Origin: Saprospiraceae bacterium
GTDB taxonomy: Bacteria; Bacteroidota; Bacteroidia; Chitinophagales; Saprospiraceae
NCBI GenBank assembly: GCA_029262995.1
Contig: JAJCYH010000026.1
Span: 62,001-126,000, forward strand
DNA: 64,000 bases
Reading direction: 5' to 3'
Numbering within the stretch: the first letter of the stretch is position 1; the number at the start of each line of letters is the position of its first letter. The translations under genes were made by a program, and so were the position numbers. Positions 27,505 to 34,956 of this stretch are shown in pieces. The notes under the pieces were generated by a model. The model was not told where the DNA came from. It did not search any database and saw only the letters and a list, made by a program, of their open reading frames with translations.

Positions 27505-28053
27505 ATGAATAATCTCCTTAAAATCGTTTTGTCCATTATAGGTCTTTCTCTGTTTTATCTTTGGATGAGTTTCCTCTTTCAATCCTGTGGAAACAAGAAT
27601 CAAGAAAAAGGTGATGATTTAGCTCTTGTGGATGAATTGTCAGATGATGAAGAAATCATAGATGTTTCAGATGAGGACTTTTTTGAAGATGGAACTGAAG
27701 GAATCGTTAATGATGCCACTGATGAGAGCTTCGAAGAACTTGAAAACAGTCTGATCGAAGAACCAACAAAACAAAAGAGTCAGCCAGCATCCAACACAAA
27801 TACTCGAACCACTAGCAACAACTCTGGATCTTATATGCTGGTTTCAGGCAATTACTTGGTCGAGGGCAATGCCAATGAAATGGTTAACAAGCTAAAAAAT
27901 CTTGGCTATACAAATGCTGAGGTTGTAATCTTTGACAGATCACAATATCATACAGTGGTCGCCTCAAGGTTCAGCTCCTATGAAACAGCATTGCAATCTG
28001 CTAGTATGTTGAAACAAAAAGGTGTGGATTGCTACGTCAAGAAAAGGAGTTGA
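27505..28053 (+). CDS. SPOR-domain envelope protein
   Basis: SPOR domains bind denuded peptidoglycan at division sites. The 182-residue protein has an N-terminal membrane segment (about 5-22) followed by FQSCGNK, which could be a lipobox (Cys28). An acidic, low-complexity linker rich in Asp and Glu follows (about 35-90), then a Gln/Asn/Thr-rich spacer, and the C-terminal SPOR domain (about 108-181) with SYMLVSGNYLVEGNANEM and the second half ending DCYVKKRS. The Bacteroidota version usually acts in cell envelope or division. It precedes the SRAP gene by 15 bp, so they probably share a transcript, though a functional link is not obvious. Confidence 0.86.
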   Translation: MNNLLKIVLSIIGLSLFYLWMSFLFQSCGNKNQEKGDDLALVDELSDDEEIIDVSDEDFFEDGTEGIVNDATDESFEELENSLIEEPTKQKSQPASNTNTRTTSNNSGSYMLVSGNYLVEGNANEMVNKLKNLGYTNAEVVIFDRSQYHTVVASRFSSYETALQSASMLKQKGVDCYVKKRS

Positions 28054-28068
28054 TCAAATTGATGTAAA

Positions 28069-28767
28069 ATGTGTGGTAGGTCTTCAATTACCAAAATAGA
28101 AAAAGAACTAGAGGATCGTTTTGGTGCCACTTTCTATTCTGATGAGTTGGGGCGTTATAACCCTCTTCCCAACTTCAATGTTGCACCTTCTCATGTTCTT
28201 CCTGTAATTCTAAACAATGATCCACAACATTTCAATGCTTTGAGGTGGGGATTTATTCCTTTATGGGCTAAAGATCTTAAGATTGGATTTAAAATGATTA
28301 ATGCTCGAATTGAGACCATCCTAGAAAAGTCTACATTTAAAAAAGCTGCGGAGAACAAAAGATGCATAATCCCCGCTGATGGGTTCTATGAATGGAAAAA
28401 GACTTCTTCCGGCAAGAAAGCCTTTAGAATAACAATGGATGATGAGTCACTATTTGCATTTGCTGGTCTTTGGTCAGAATGGAAATCGCCAGATGGTGAA
28501 AAGATTAATTCGTTTACCATTATTACACAAAGCCCAAACAAACTTGTATCTGATATACATGATAGAATGCCTGTAATCTTACATCCTGAGCAAGAAGCAC
28601 TTTGGTTAGACAATGATATTTCAGCTAGTAAGCTCATCGCAATGATTGAGCCTTATCCATCAGAGCTTATGAAAGCCTATAAAGTATCTGACAGGGTTAA
28701 CAAGGTAAGCAATAACGACTCTGAACTGGTAAAGCCATACAGCGAAAATCAAGGCACTTTATTCTAA
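28069..28767 (+). CDS. SRAP-domain protein (YedK/HMCES type), abasic-site DNA shield
   Basis: SRAP proteins form a thiazolidine crosslink with abasic sites in single-stranded DNA and protect them during replication. The 232 residues start with the essential Cys2 (MCGR) exposed after Met removal. Asn78 (INARIET), Glu108 (GFYEWKK) and His164 (IHDRMPVIL) match the catalytic residues of E. coli YedK in order and spacing. It is complete and cytosolic. The next gene, 88 bp downstream, encodes a self-cleaving S24 repressor, which suggests that the pair responds to DNA damage. Confidence 0.95.
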   Translation: MCGRSSITKIEKELEDRFGATFYSDELGRYNPLPNFNVAPSHVLPVILNNDPQHFNALRWGFIPLWAKDLKIGFKMINARIETILEKSTFKKAAENKRCIIPADGFYEWKKTSSGKKAFRITMDDESLFAFAGLWSEWKSPDGEKINSFTIITQSPNKLVSDIHDRMPVILHPEQEALWLDNDISASKLIAMIEPYPSELMKAYKVSDRVNKVSNNDSELVKPYSENQGTLF

Positions 28768-28791
28768 AAATTAGTATTAAACATCCAATTA

Positions 28792-28829
28792 GACGGAAAA
28801 ATCGTCAAATATTTGCTGATTTTATCGTC
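28792..28829 (+). promoter_or_regulatory. Possible operator half-sites (GACG/CGTC) before the S24 repressor gene
   Basis: GACG (28792-28795) and CGTC (28803-28806) form an inverted pair with a 7-bp spacer. ATCGTC recurs as a direct repeat at 28801-28806 and 28824-28829, 23 bp apart, with the second copy between the -33 and -7 elements. That position suits an autoregulated repressor. The arms are short, so this is a candidate only. Confidence 0.35.
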
Positions 28830-28844
28830 CATTTTGTACTTTTA
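28812..28844 (+). promoter_or_regulatory. Promoter of the S24 repressor gene (TTTG-N21-TAnnTTTA)
   Basis: TTTG at 28812-28815 is followed after 21 bp by TACTTTTA at 28837-28844, one mismatch from the TAnnTTTG element. The GTG start follows after 11 nt. Spacing is in the normal range for the phylum. Confidence 0.5.
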
Positions 28845-28855
28845 TAACAAAAATT

Positions 28856-29614
28856 GTGATAGGAAATAATTTGCAATATCTCAGAAAGAAGAACAAGCTT
28901 TCGCAACAATACTTATCAGAGATTCTTGATATTCCACGAACAACCTTAGGGGATTACGAGCGCTCAAAAACGGAGCCTAATATCTCTTTGCTATTAAAAA
29001 TATCTGACTATTTCAAACTATCGTTGGAGGATTTGTTATCAAAAAATTTAAGTCTGGAAAAATATGAAATCCTAAATTCTGATAATCTTAGAGTGCTTGC
29101 CATTTCTATTGATGAAGAACGTGAGGGCAATATCGAACTTGTTGACTCAAAAGCAGAGGCAGGCTACCTTGACAGCTTTCAAAATCCTGAATACATAAAG
29201 CATCTTCCTAAAATAAGATTTCCGAATATCCCAAATGGCACATACAGAGGCTTTGAGATATCAGGGGACTCTATGTACCCTATTGAATCAGGAAGTATAA
29301 TTCTATGCTCGTATGTAGAAAGATTGGAAGATGTAAAAGACAATAAAACATATATTGTGATCAGTAAAAAAGATGGAATGGTGTATAAGCGAGTTAAAAT
29401 ACATCCTGACGGAGCAAAACTAATACTAATCTCTGATAACGAACTTTTCTTGCCTTACCATATAGACTTTAATGAAGTACAAGAACTTTGGCAATATTAT
29501 GCTCACCTGAGTTTTAACGATAAAATAAAACCACTTCAAAGTCCACTAACTTCTACCATCAATGAGATCCATAACAAGGTTTCAGAATTGCATGATAAAT
29601 ATATCAATCAGTAG
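28856..29614 (+). CDS. XRE-S24 (LexA/CI-like) self-cleaving repressor
   Basis: A two-domain transcription factor of 252 residues. Residues 4-60 form an XRE helix-turn-helix (SQQYLSEILDIPRTTLGDYE). Residues about 95-225 form an S24 peptidase domain: cleavage site Ala102-Gly103 (KAEAGYLD), catalytic Ser139 (SGDSMYP) and catalytic Lys178 (VYKRV). In LexA and CI, RecA filaments trigger this self-cleavage and relieve repression. The start is GTG at 28856. Nearby GACG/CGTC half-sites overlap its promoter and may be its own operators. With no phage genes around, it looks like a chromosomal stress regulator beside SRAP. Its 3' end overlaps the convergent gene by 7 bp. Confidence 0.9.
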   Translation: MIGNNLQYLRKKNKLSQQYLSEILDIPRTTLGDYERSKTEPNISLLLKISDYFKLSLEDLLSKNLSLEKYEILNSDNLRVLAISIDEEREGNIELVDSKAEAGYLDSFQNPEYIKHLPKIRFPNIPNGTYRGFEISGDSMYPIESGSIILCSYVERLEDVKDNKTYIVISKKDGMVYKRVKIHPDGAKLILISDNELFLPYHIDFNEVQELWQYYAHLSFNDKIKPLQSPLTSTINEIHNKVSELHDKYINQ

Positions 29615-31038
29615 GTTATTCTTACGAGGTTTAAATCGTAGCTTCTTTCACTTGGTACGATGATAGAGTTTGAACTTATTTGAATGGCATCTTTAAATCT
29701 AAGCTTCATCTTTTGATAAGCGGTACTCATTAAGCTGTTTCTGGCAATCTTTCCTACAGGATCCATTAAGTATTCACTAACTGTATTGTTTTTCTTAATC
29801 TCATCGTTATAAATGAACCTGAGTCGAGAAGGTGTCCTTAATACAAAGAATGATGAATAAATGCCATCATCATCTTGAGAAAACTGCTTCTTATACAATA
29901 CTTTATTCCACAAAATATCTCCTGTCGGATTAATATTTGTTACTATGATATCATCGTTATAATAATCAATCCAGGACCTACGTGAATAACCATCATAACT
30001 CGATTGTGCATAGGTGCTGTATGGGTTTCTTCTTGAATATTCGCGAGCTATCTCAGAGATTACTATAAATCCTCCATCATTTCGGAAAATGATATCTTTC
30101 AGTTTGATATCCTCAAAAATTTTACTTTTCTTCTTTCTACCTTGTATCAACTCAGAATAGAGATTGCTTTCAAAAGGCAAAAAATTGAATATTTCGATGC
30201 CGTCAAAAGCCTCAAACTTTTTTGAAATATAAAAGTAACCCTCTGCTTCCTTTGACTTTTTCTCAGAATATGTTCCACAAAACAACCAGCTTTGATTATG
30301 ATTGTCAGGTTTAATGACAAAGTTGTCAATATTAAAGTCTCTCAGTGAAAAGCTAACGTATTTTTGAAGGTTATATCTTGGAGCAATGAGAACAGTAGTA
30401 AGGGCGTTGGGATTGGAGGTCCATAGTTTTTCTCTTAATAAAATAACAAAGTCTCCATTGTTAGCAAGCACGATACCAGAGGTTTTGTTTTCAAATTTCC
30501 CGGTGAGTTGAACCTTACTTGACCACTCCAGGCTTCTCGTTTGAGCGTTATATAACAAAAATATCAGTTTATCATTTTCGTCAATTGTTGAAAGAAGTAT
30601 TTTGCTTTTATCTTCTGAGATGGTGCTGACAACTTTCTTTCTGATCTCCCGCTTATGGAGTGCTAAAATCAAACTACTGTCCTGTAGTACAACGCTGTTA
30701 TTGTAGGTTCGATATTTAAAAAACATTGTATCTCTTTCGAAATAACCATATAGTATTTGAAACACAGAGTCATGTTCTGTTATACAAAATACATCAACTC
30801 TCTTTTTTTCAAAGAACAGTTCAGCAGATTGGACCAGCTCCAAGTCTCTGTTAAAAACATCAATTTCCTTGACAAATCCTTTATCTCTAAAGACAATGGC
30901 TTTTCCGTCAATATCTCCCAATATATCATAAGAAAAATAGTTCCTTAGGCTAAGCTCCGACGAAATACTTACTTCCTGAGAAATCAGCTTCACGCAAAAA
31001 CAAGTAAGCAGAATGATATGAAGTAAAATTAATCTCAT
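29608..31038 (-). CDS. Secreted protein of unknown function, probably beta-rich
   Basis: I do not recognise the family. From the ATG at 31038 the product has 476 residues and a clean signal peptide (LILLHIILLTCFCVKLISQ). The body is rich in alternating beta strands and repeated turns with Gly/Asp (NNGDFVILLREK, NDGGFIVISEIA, NPTGDILWNK), which suggests a beta-propeller. A longer frame to an ATG at 31083 is open, but it would put 15 extra residues before the signal peptide and place the promoter box at 31045-31052 inside the gene, so it is rejected. No T9SS tail is clear. It is divergent from ftcD. Confidence 0.75.
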   Translation of the reverse strand: MRLILLHIILLTCFCVKLISQEVSISSELSLRNYFSYDILGDIDGKAIVFRDKGFVKEIDVFNRDLELVQSAELFFEKKRVDVFCITEHDSVFQILYGYFERDTMFFKYRTYNNSVVLQDSSLILALHKREIRKKVVSTISEDKSKILLSTIDENDKLIFLLYNAQTRSLEWSSKVQLTGKFENKTSGIVLANNGDFVILLREKLWTSNPNALTTVLIAPRYNLQKYVSFSLRDFNIDNFVIKPDNHNQSWLFCGTYSEKKSKEAEGYFYISKKFEAFDGIEIFNFLPFESNLYSELIQGRKKKSKIFEDIKLKDIIFRNDGGFIVISEIAREYSRRNPYSTYAQSSYDGYSRRSWIDYYNDDIIVTNINPTGDILWNKVLYKKQFSQDDDGIYSSFFVLRTPSRLRFIYNDEIKKNNTVSEYLMDPVGKIARNSLMSTAYQKMKLRFKDAIQISSNSIIVPSERSYDLNLVRITY

Positions 31039-31044
31039 ACTACA

Positions 31045-31052
31045 CAAATGTA
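31045..31052 (-). promoter_or_regulatory. Promoter -7 box (TAnnTTTG), 6 nt before an ATG
   Basis: The minus strand reads TACATTTG, an exact match, and the ATG at 31038 follows after exactly 6 nt. A TTG -33 is not evident at the usual distance. If used, the message of the secreted protein would be leaderless. Confidence 0.5.
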
Positions 31053-31197
31053 TTTCTATAAAAATACACTTTAACGATAACATCTGCCATTATCATGATA
31101 TGGAGACAACCGAATTGATGACAAATGTCCTCTCCGATCAATTCAAATTAATAGAAAAGCTTGTTGCCCGTTTCATTAATAATCACACAAATCCAAT

Positions 31198-31205
31198 TAC
31201 TTTTG
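31198..31205 (+). promoter_or_regulatory. Promoter -7 box (TAnnTTTG) of ftcD
   Basis: TACTTTTG is an exact match, 26 nt before the preferred ftcD start at 31232, with a weak TTTC -33 element 23 bp upstream (31171-31174). It lies inside the longer open frame that begins at 31100 and therefore argues for the later start. Confidence 0.5.
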
Positions 31206-31231
31206 CAGACATAAAAAATCCTTTCAAACTT

Positions 31232-32914
31232 ATGAAGCCAATAATAGAGTGTGTACCAAATTTTAGTGAGGGCAACGACCTTTCTGTAATTGACGCCATT
31301 TGTGCAGAAATCAAAAAAGTATCTTCTGTCAAGCTCCTTGATGTTGACCCAGGCAAAGCAACCAATCGAACTGTAGTAACTTTTGTTGGAGATCCAGATT
31401 CTGTCATTGAGGCTTCTTTTTATGCCATTAAAAAAGCTTCAGAGCTTATAGACATGTCAAAACATAAAGGAGAGCACCCTAGAATGGGCGCAACTGATGT
31501 ATGCCCACTAATCCCAATCTCTGGAATTTCAATGGAAGACACAGTTAAATATGCAGATGCTCTTGCAAAAAGGGTTAGTGATGAATTAGGAATTCCCACC
31601 TACCTTTATGAGTCTGCCGCTAAAACTCCAGAAAGGAAAAACCTTGCCAATGTCCGTTCTGGTGAATATGAGGGGTTTTTTAAAAAAATTAAAGACCCAC
31701 AATGGAAACCTGATTACGGAGATTCTGAATTTAATACCAAATCCGGAGCTACTGCAATAGGCGTTAGAGATTTTTTAATCGCCTATAACGTAAATCTTAA
31801 TACAACTTCAGTCAGAAGAGCCAATGCTGTTGCCTTTGATGTGAGAGAAAAGGGAAGGATTAAAAGAGAGGGTAATCCTCTAACAGGTAAGATTATAAGA
31901 GACGATGAAGGCAATGCATTAAGAGAGGAGGGTTTACTTAAGTCTGTTAAAGCCATCGGTTGGTTTATTGAAGAATATGGTATCGCTCAGATTTCTATGA
32001 ATTTGACAGATATAAAAACAACAAGTCTGCATAAAGCATTTGAAGCTGTTAGACAATGTGCCAATAATCGCGGAATGAGGGTTACTGGTTCTGAATTGGT
32101 GGGTCTTATACCAAAGCAACCACTGTTAGATGCGGGAAAATACTTTTTGGAAAAACAAGAACGCTCAGTGGGTATCTCAGAAGAGGAAATTATTAAAATA
32201 GCCATCAAATCTCTTGGCCTCGATGAACTTGCACCTTTCGATCCACAGAAAAAAGTAATCGAATTCCTGTTGGCTGACAAAAGTGAACGACCTCTTGTCA
32301 ATTACGATTTACGAAGGTTTGCAGACGAAACTGCGTCAGAAAGTCCTGCTCCTGGAGGAGGGAGTATTTCTGCTTATGTCGGTTCATTGGGTATCTCATT
32401 AGGCACAATGGTAGCCAACCTGTCTGCACATAAAAGAGGCTGGGAAGACAAGTGGCAATATTATTCTGAATATGCAGAAAAAGGACAATCGATCAAAGAC
32501 GAATTAATGTTCCTTGTAGACGAGGATACACAAGCATTCAATAAAATACTTGATGCGCTTAGAATGCCTAAGAATAATGACGAAGAAACTAAAGCAAGAA
32601 AACAGGAATTAAACAATGCAACCAAATATGCTATTGAAATTCCGTTAAGAGTTATGAAAACGGCAATAAAGTCTTATTCAATCCTCGAAGAAATGACTAA
32701 AGATGGATTAAAAGCATCTATTTCAGATGCTGGCGTAGGAGCTCTGTGTACTCATACCGCTATTCAAGGCGCCTACTTTAATGTCAAAATTAATTGTAAA
32801 GACTTTGATGATACAGCATTCACAGGTGCAAAACTAGAAGAAGCAGAATTGATTATAAAAGAGTCTGAACAAGCTCAAAAAAGAATCATTGCACTTGTAG
32901 AAGCTGCTATGTAA
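31232..32914 (+). CDS. ftcD: Fused glutamate formimidoyltransferase / formimidotetrahydrofolate cyclodeaminase
   Basis: A bifunctional enzyme of histidine breakdown: it moves the formimino group from formiminoglutamate to tetrahydrofolate and then releases ammonia to give methenyl-THF. From the start MKPIIECVPNFSEG (the usual family N-terminus) the protein has 560 residues: formiminotransferase N- and C-subdomains (about 1-325, with HKGEHPRMGATDVCPL) and a cyclodeaminase domain (about 350-555, beginning FADETASESPAPGGGS). The frame extends 44 codons further to 31100, but those residues match no family start and contain a promoter box, so 31232 is chosen. No hutH, hutU or hutI is in the window. 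Confidence 0.93.
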   Translation: MKPIIECVPNFSEGNDLSVIDAICAEIKKVSSVKLLDVDPGKATNRTVVTFVGDPDSVIEASFYAIKKASELIDMSKHKGEHPRMGATDVCPLIPISGISMEDTVKYADALAKRVSDELGIPTYLYESAAKTPERKNLANVRSGEYEGFFKKIKDPQWKPDYGDSEFNTKSGATAIGVRDFLIAYNVNLNTTSVRRANAVAFDVREKGRIKREGNPLTGKIIRDDEGNALREEGLLKSVKAIGWFIEEYGIAQISMNLTDIKTTSLHKAFEAVRQCANNRGMRVTGSELVGLIPKQPLLDAGKYFLEKQERSVGISEEEIIKIAIKSLGLDELAPFDPQKKVIEFLLADKSERPLVNYDLRRFADETASESPAPGGGSISAYVGSLGISLGTMVANLSAHKRGWEDKWQYYSEYAEKGQSIKDELMFLVDEDTQAFNKILDALRMPKNNDEETKARKQELNNATKYAIEIPLRVMKTAIKSYSILEEMTKDGLKASISDAGVGALCTHTAIQGAYFNVKINCKDFDDTAFTGAKLEEAELIIKESEQAQKRIIALVEAAM

Positions 32915-32981
32915 GTTGGTTCGTGATTTAACTCTTGAATTGCCCGTGTATAATATATGCTTTAAAACTTCAACCAACTTA
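32912..32981. repeat. 10-bp inverted repeat between convergent ftcD and DUF2480 genes
   Basis: TAAGTTGGTT (32912-32921) and AACCAACTTA (32972-32981) are perfect inverted arms with a 50-nt spacer. The first arm includes the ftcD stop codon. No T-run follows, so it is not a standard intrinsic terminator, but a 3' stem that protects or ends both convergent messages is possible. Confidence 0.4.
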
Positions 32982-33012
32982 TTGCATTAAAATTATGGAA
33001 ATAATTCTTCTG

Positions 33013-33540
33013 CTAAGGTTTTAGTGGCAGTTTGCGTGGTCTTTTAAAGATAGGTACCGTTGAACAAGGTTCTCCATACATTATGCTTTGCGCAAATGGT
33101 ATAAGTTTGCTTGTAATCGCAGCATAAGCAAAAGCGGGAACAGGTCGATTGCTGCAGCCTTTAATCACAACTCTTTCTTCCTTATATTCCGAAAAGTTTA
33201 TGGCGTCAATTACTTTCTGGTAATGCATTTTTAAAAACTCCTCCTTGGTTCCTTGAAAAGTAATAGATGATTTTCCTTGTAGATAAGAGCTTATAAGCAT
33301 ATAGGCCCAAACAGGAATAATCGCGTCATTAGAATTAAAAACCAGTACGATCTTATCTAAGTACTGTATCCAGTCATATTCTTTCAATGCATTTCTAAAA
33401 TCCTTTTCTTTCAAGATTAATTCCTTGAATAAAAGTGGTTTCAAATCAAACTCCGCAAACTCTTCTTGGGGATAATGATCTTCAAGGTTTAGTACCCTAA
33501 TTCCACTATTTGCAACTCTGTTAATCAATGGTTCATCCAT
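33013..33540 (-). CDS. DUF2480-family cytosolic protein
   Basis: A 175-residue protein with the start INRVANSGIRVLNLEDHYP and the later ILKEKDFRNALKEYDWIQY and IPVWAYMLI segments, which I recognise as the Bacteroidota family DUF2480; its function is not known. There is no signal peptide or membrane helix. It lies 11 bp after scpB on the same strand and is probably translated from the same message. Conserved aromatic and acidic residues (Asp/Glu in LILKEKDF) could hold a metal, but no defined motif is present. The ATG at 33540 fits the family start. Confidence 0.78.
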   Translation of the reverse strand: MDEPLINRVANSGIRVLNLEDHYPQEEFAEFDLKPLLFKELILKEKDFRNALKEYDWIQYLDKIVLVFNSNDAIIPVWAYMLISSYLQGKSSITFQGTKEEFLKMHYQKVIDAINFSEYKEERVVIKGCSNRPVPAFAYAAITSKLIPFAQSIMYGEPCSTVPIFKRPRKLPLKP

Positions 33541-33551
33541 ATTTATATTTC

Positions 33552-34115
33552 TTATTCCTCTTCTTTTAACCCAATAGACTGCTCTTCGGTTTCAAATTCT
33601 TTCAATTGAGGTAAATCATTAAGACTGTTTATGCCAAAATGATCCATAAATTTTTCTGTTGTACCATATAGCAATGGCTTTCCTGGACCTTCTTCTCTAC
33701 CTGTTATTTCTACAAGTTCCATATCCAATAACTTCTGTACACCATAGTCGCAATTAACACCTCTAATTGATTCCATTTCAGTTTTAGTGACAGGTTGCTT
33801 ATAAGAAATGATCGCTAATGTTTCGAGTGCCGCCCTAGATATCTTTTTCTTGGATTCCAACCTAAGGTATTGTCCAACTACAGGATGAAATAGACCTTTG
33901 GTCATAAATTGATATCCATTGGCAATTTCTACCATTTCGAAAGCGAAATCTGTGCTGCTATACTTTGATTTTATCTGTTCAATACTGTTTAGTACATCTT
34001 CCTTTATGATTTCGGTCTCAAAATAGGTGGATAATGTTTGCTCCAAGTCCTTCAAGGTAATTGGTCTATCTGAGGCAAATATCAAGCTCTCAATGTATAT
34101 GTTAAGGTTTTCCAA
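33552..34115 (-). CDS. scpB: Segregation and condensation protein B
   Basis: ScpB is the winged-helix (kite) partner of Smc and ScpA in chromosome condensation. The 187-residue protein shows the family start ESLIFASDRPITLKDLEQ, the wing region of the first domain, and the strongly conserved core SRAALETLAIISYKQPVTKTEMESIRGV, followed by GREEGPGKPLLYGTTEKFM. The acidic C-terminal tail is normal for the family. The start appears to be TTG at 34115, since no ATG lies upstream in frame and the family start would be only a few residues later. scpA is not adjacent; in this window scpB pairs with a DUF2480 gene. Confidence 0.94.
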   Translation of the reverse strand: MENLNIYIESLIFASDRPITLKDLEQTLSTYFETEIIKEDVLNSIEQIKSKYSSTDFAFEMVEIANGYQFMTKGLFHPVVGQYLRLESKKKISRAALETLAIISYKQPVTKTEMESIRGVNCDYGVQKLLDMELVEITGREEGPGKPLLYGTTEKFMDHFGINSLNDLPQLKEFETEEQSIGLKEEE

Positions 34116-34125
34116 GGTTTAAGTT

Positions 34126-34482
34126 TTATACAAGATCATTGTGGTTTATAAATAGCATAACCAAATTGATCGCAATAATAAGAATGATTAAAGGTATCCA
34201 AAAGGTCTCATCAAAATATTTTTCCTCTACAAGACCTTCAAGTTTCATAGGTTGTGGTGTTAAAACATATTCATAGGTCGAATTGTCTTCGTTTATTTCC
34301 AATTCAAGCAATTGACTTTCGATATAAAACGAATATTTATGGCTATGTTTCTTGTTGAAATCTATCATTGTAATTTCTTCATTAACCATCAAAATGATAT
34401 GACCAGAATCATCACCATGATACATTTCAATATAATAGGGGAGTCCAGTCAATGAATAATATGTCCAATTAATATATGCCAA
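34126..34482 (-). CDS. Small C-terminally anchored membrane protein
   Basis: An unrecognised protein of up to 118 residues. A polar, beta-rich region (about 15-85, GHIILMVNEEITMIDF) is followed by one strong hydrophobic helix (WIPLIILIIAINLVMLFI, about 92-110) and a short tail. The orientation is that of a tail-anchored protein. The frame opens with TTG at 34482; an ATG at codon 20 (34425) is the other reasonable start. It is placed 10 bp before scpB on the same strand, so it may be the first gene of that operon. Its function is not known. Confidence 0.55.
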   Translation of the reverse strand: MAYINWTYYSLTGLPYYIEMYHGDDSGHIILMVNEEITMIDFNKKHSHKYSFYIESQLLELEINEDNSTYEYVLTPQPMKLEGLVEEKYFDETFWIPLIILIIAINLVMLFINHNDLV

Positions 34483-34593
34483 ATAGAAGAAATTATCTGT
34501 GCTTCATACAAGATAAGTGAATTGTTTCATATTGATTAGCCTTTAAAATGAACAACTGTAAGGATTGATAGAAAATGTCAAGCTCAATAGTCT

Positions 34594-34601
34594 TATTTTT
34601 G
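34594..34601 (+). promoter_or_regulatory. Promoter -7 box (TAnnTTTG) of the DksA-like gene
   Basis: TATTTTTG is an exact match 16 nt before the ATG at 34618. The nearest TTG upstream (34565-34567) is 26 bp away, a little long for a -33 element. Confidence 0.4.
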
Positions 34602-34617
34602 ATAAAATACATGACTT

Positions 34618-34956
34618 ATGCATATCAAGGAGAAGGAAGCCCTTAGAAAAAGAATCATTGAACTAATAGAGAAATATAATGCAGATATCATTGAAACCGA
34701 GGGAATGACTCAGCCTATTAGTCCTGAAAATTCACTTGGTAGAGTAAGCAGGATGGATGCGATCAATAACAAGGGTGTTATGGAGGCTTCTTTAAGAAAT
34801 AAGATATCAAAAAGAAATAAGTTGATTTTAGCTTTAACCAAAGTTGATGCTAAAAATTTTGGGATTTGTACAAATTGCAATAAAATAATCAATCCGGCGA
34901 GATTGATGTATATGCCTGAGAGCTCAAAATGTATTAATTGTGCAGATAGGCATTGA
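34618..34956 (+). CDS. DksA/TraR-type zinc-finger protein
   Basis: A 112-residue protein with a helical N-terminal part (about 1-80, Lys/Glu-rich) and a C-terminal C4 zinc finger: Cys84, Cys87, Cys105 and Cys108 in two CxxC knuckles (CTNC and CINC). DksA proteins enter the secondary channel of RNA polymerase and act with ppGpp. This one is shorter than E. coli DksA, and the acidic pair at the coiled-coil tip is not obvious, so it may be a TraR-like relative. It is a single gene; its stop abuts the stop of the convergent hemA gene with no spacing (34956/34957). Confidence 0.85.
   Translation: MHIKEKEALRKRIIELIEKYNADIIETEGMTQPISPENSLGRVSRMDAINNKGVMEASLRNKISKRNKLILALTKVDAKNFGICTNCNKIINPARLMYMPESSKCINCADRH

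Noticed and set aside
31039-31083. Longer N-terminus for the secreted protein at 29608-31038
   Set aside because: It adds 15 residues before a normal signal peptide and would include the TAnnTTTG box at 31045-31052.
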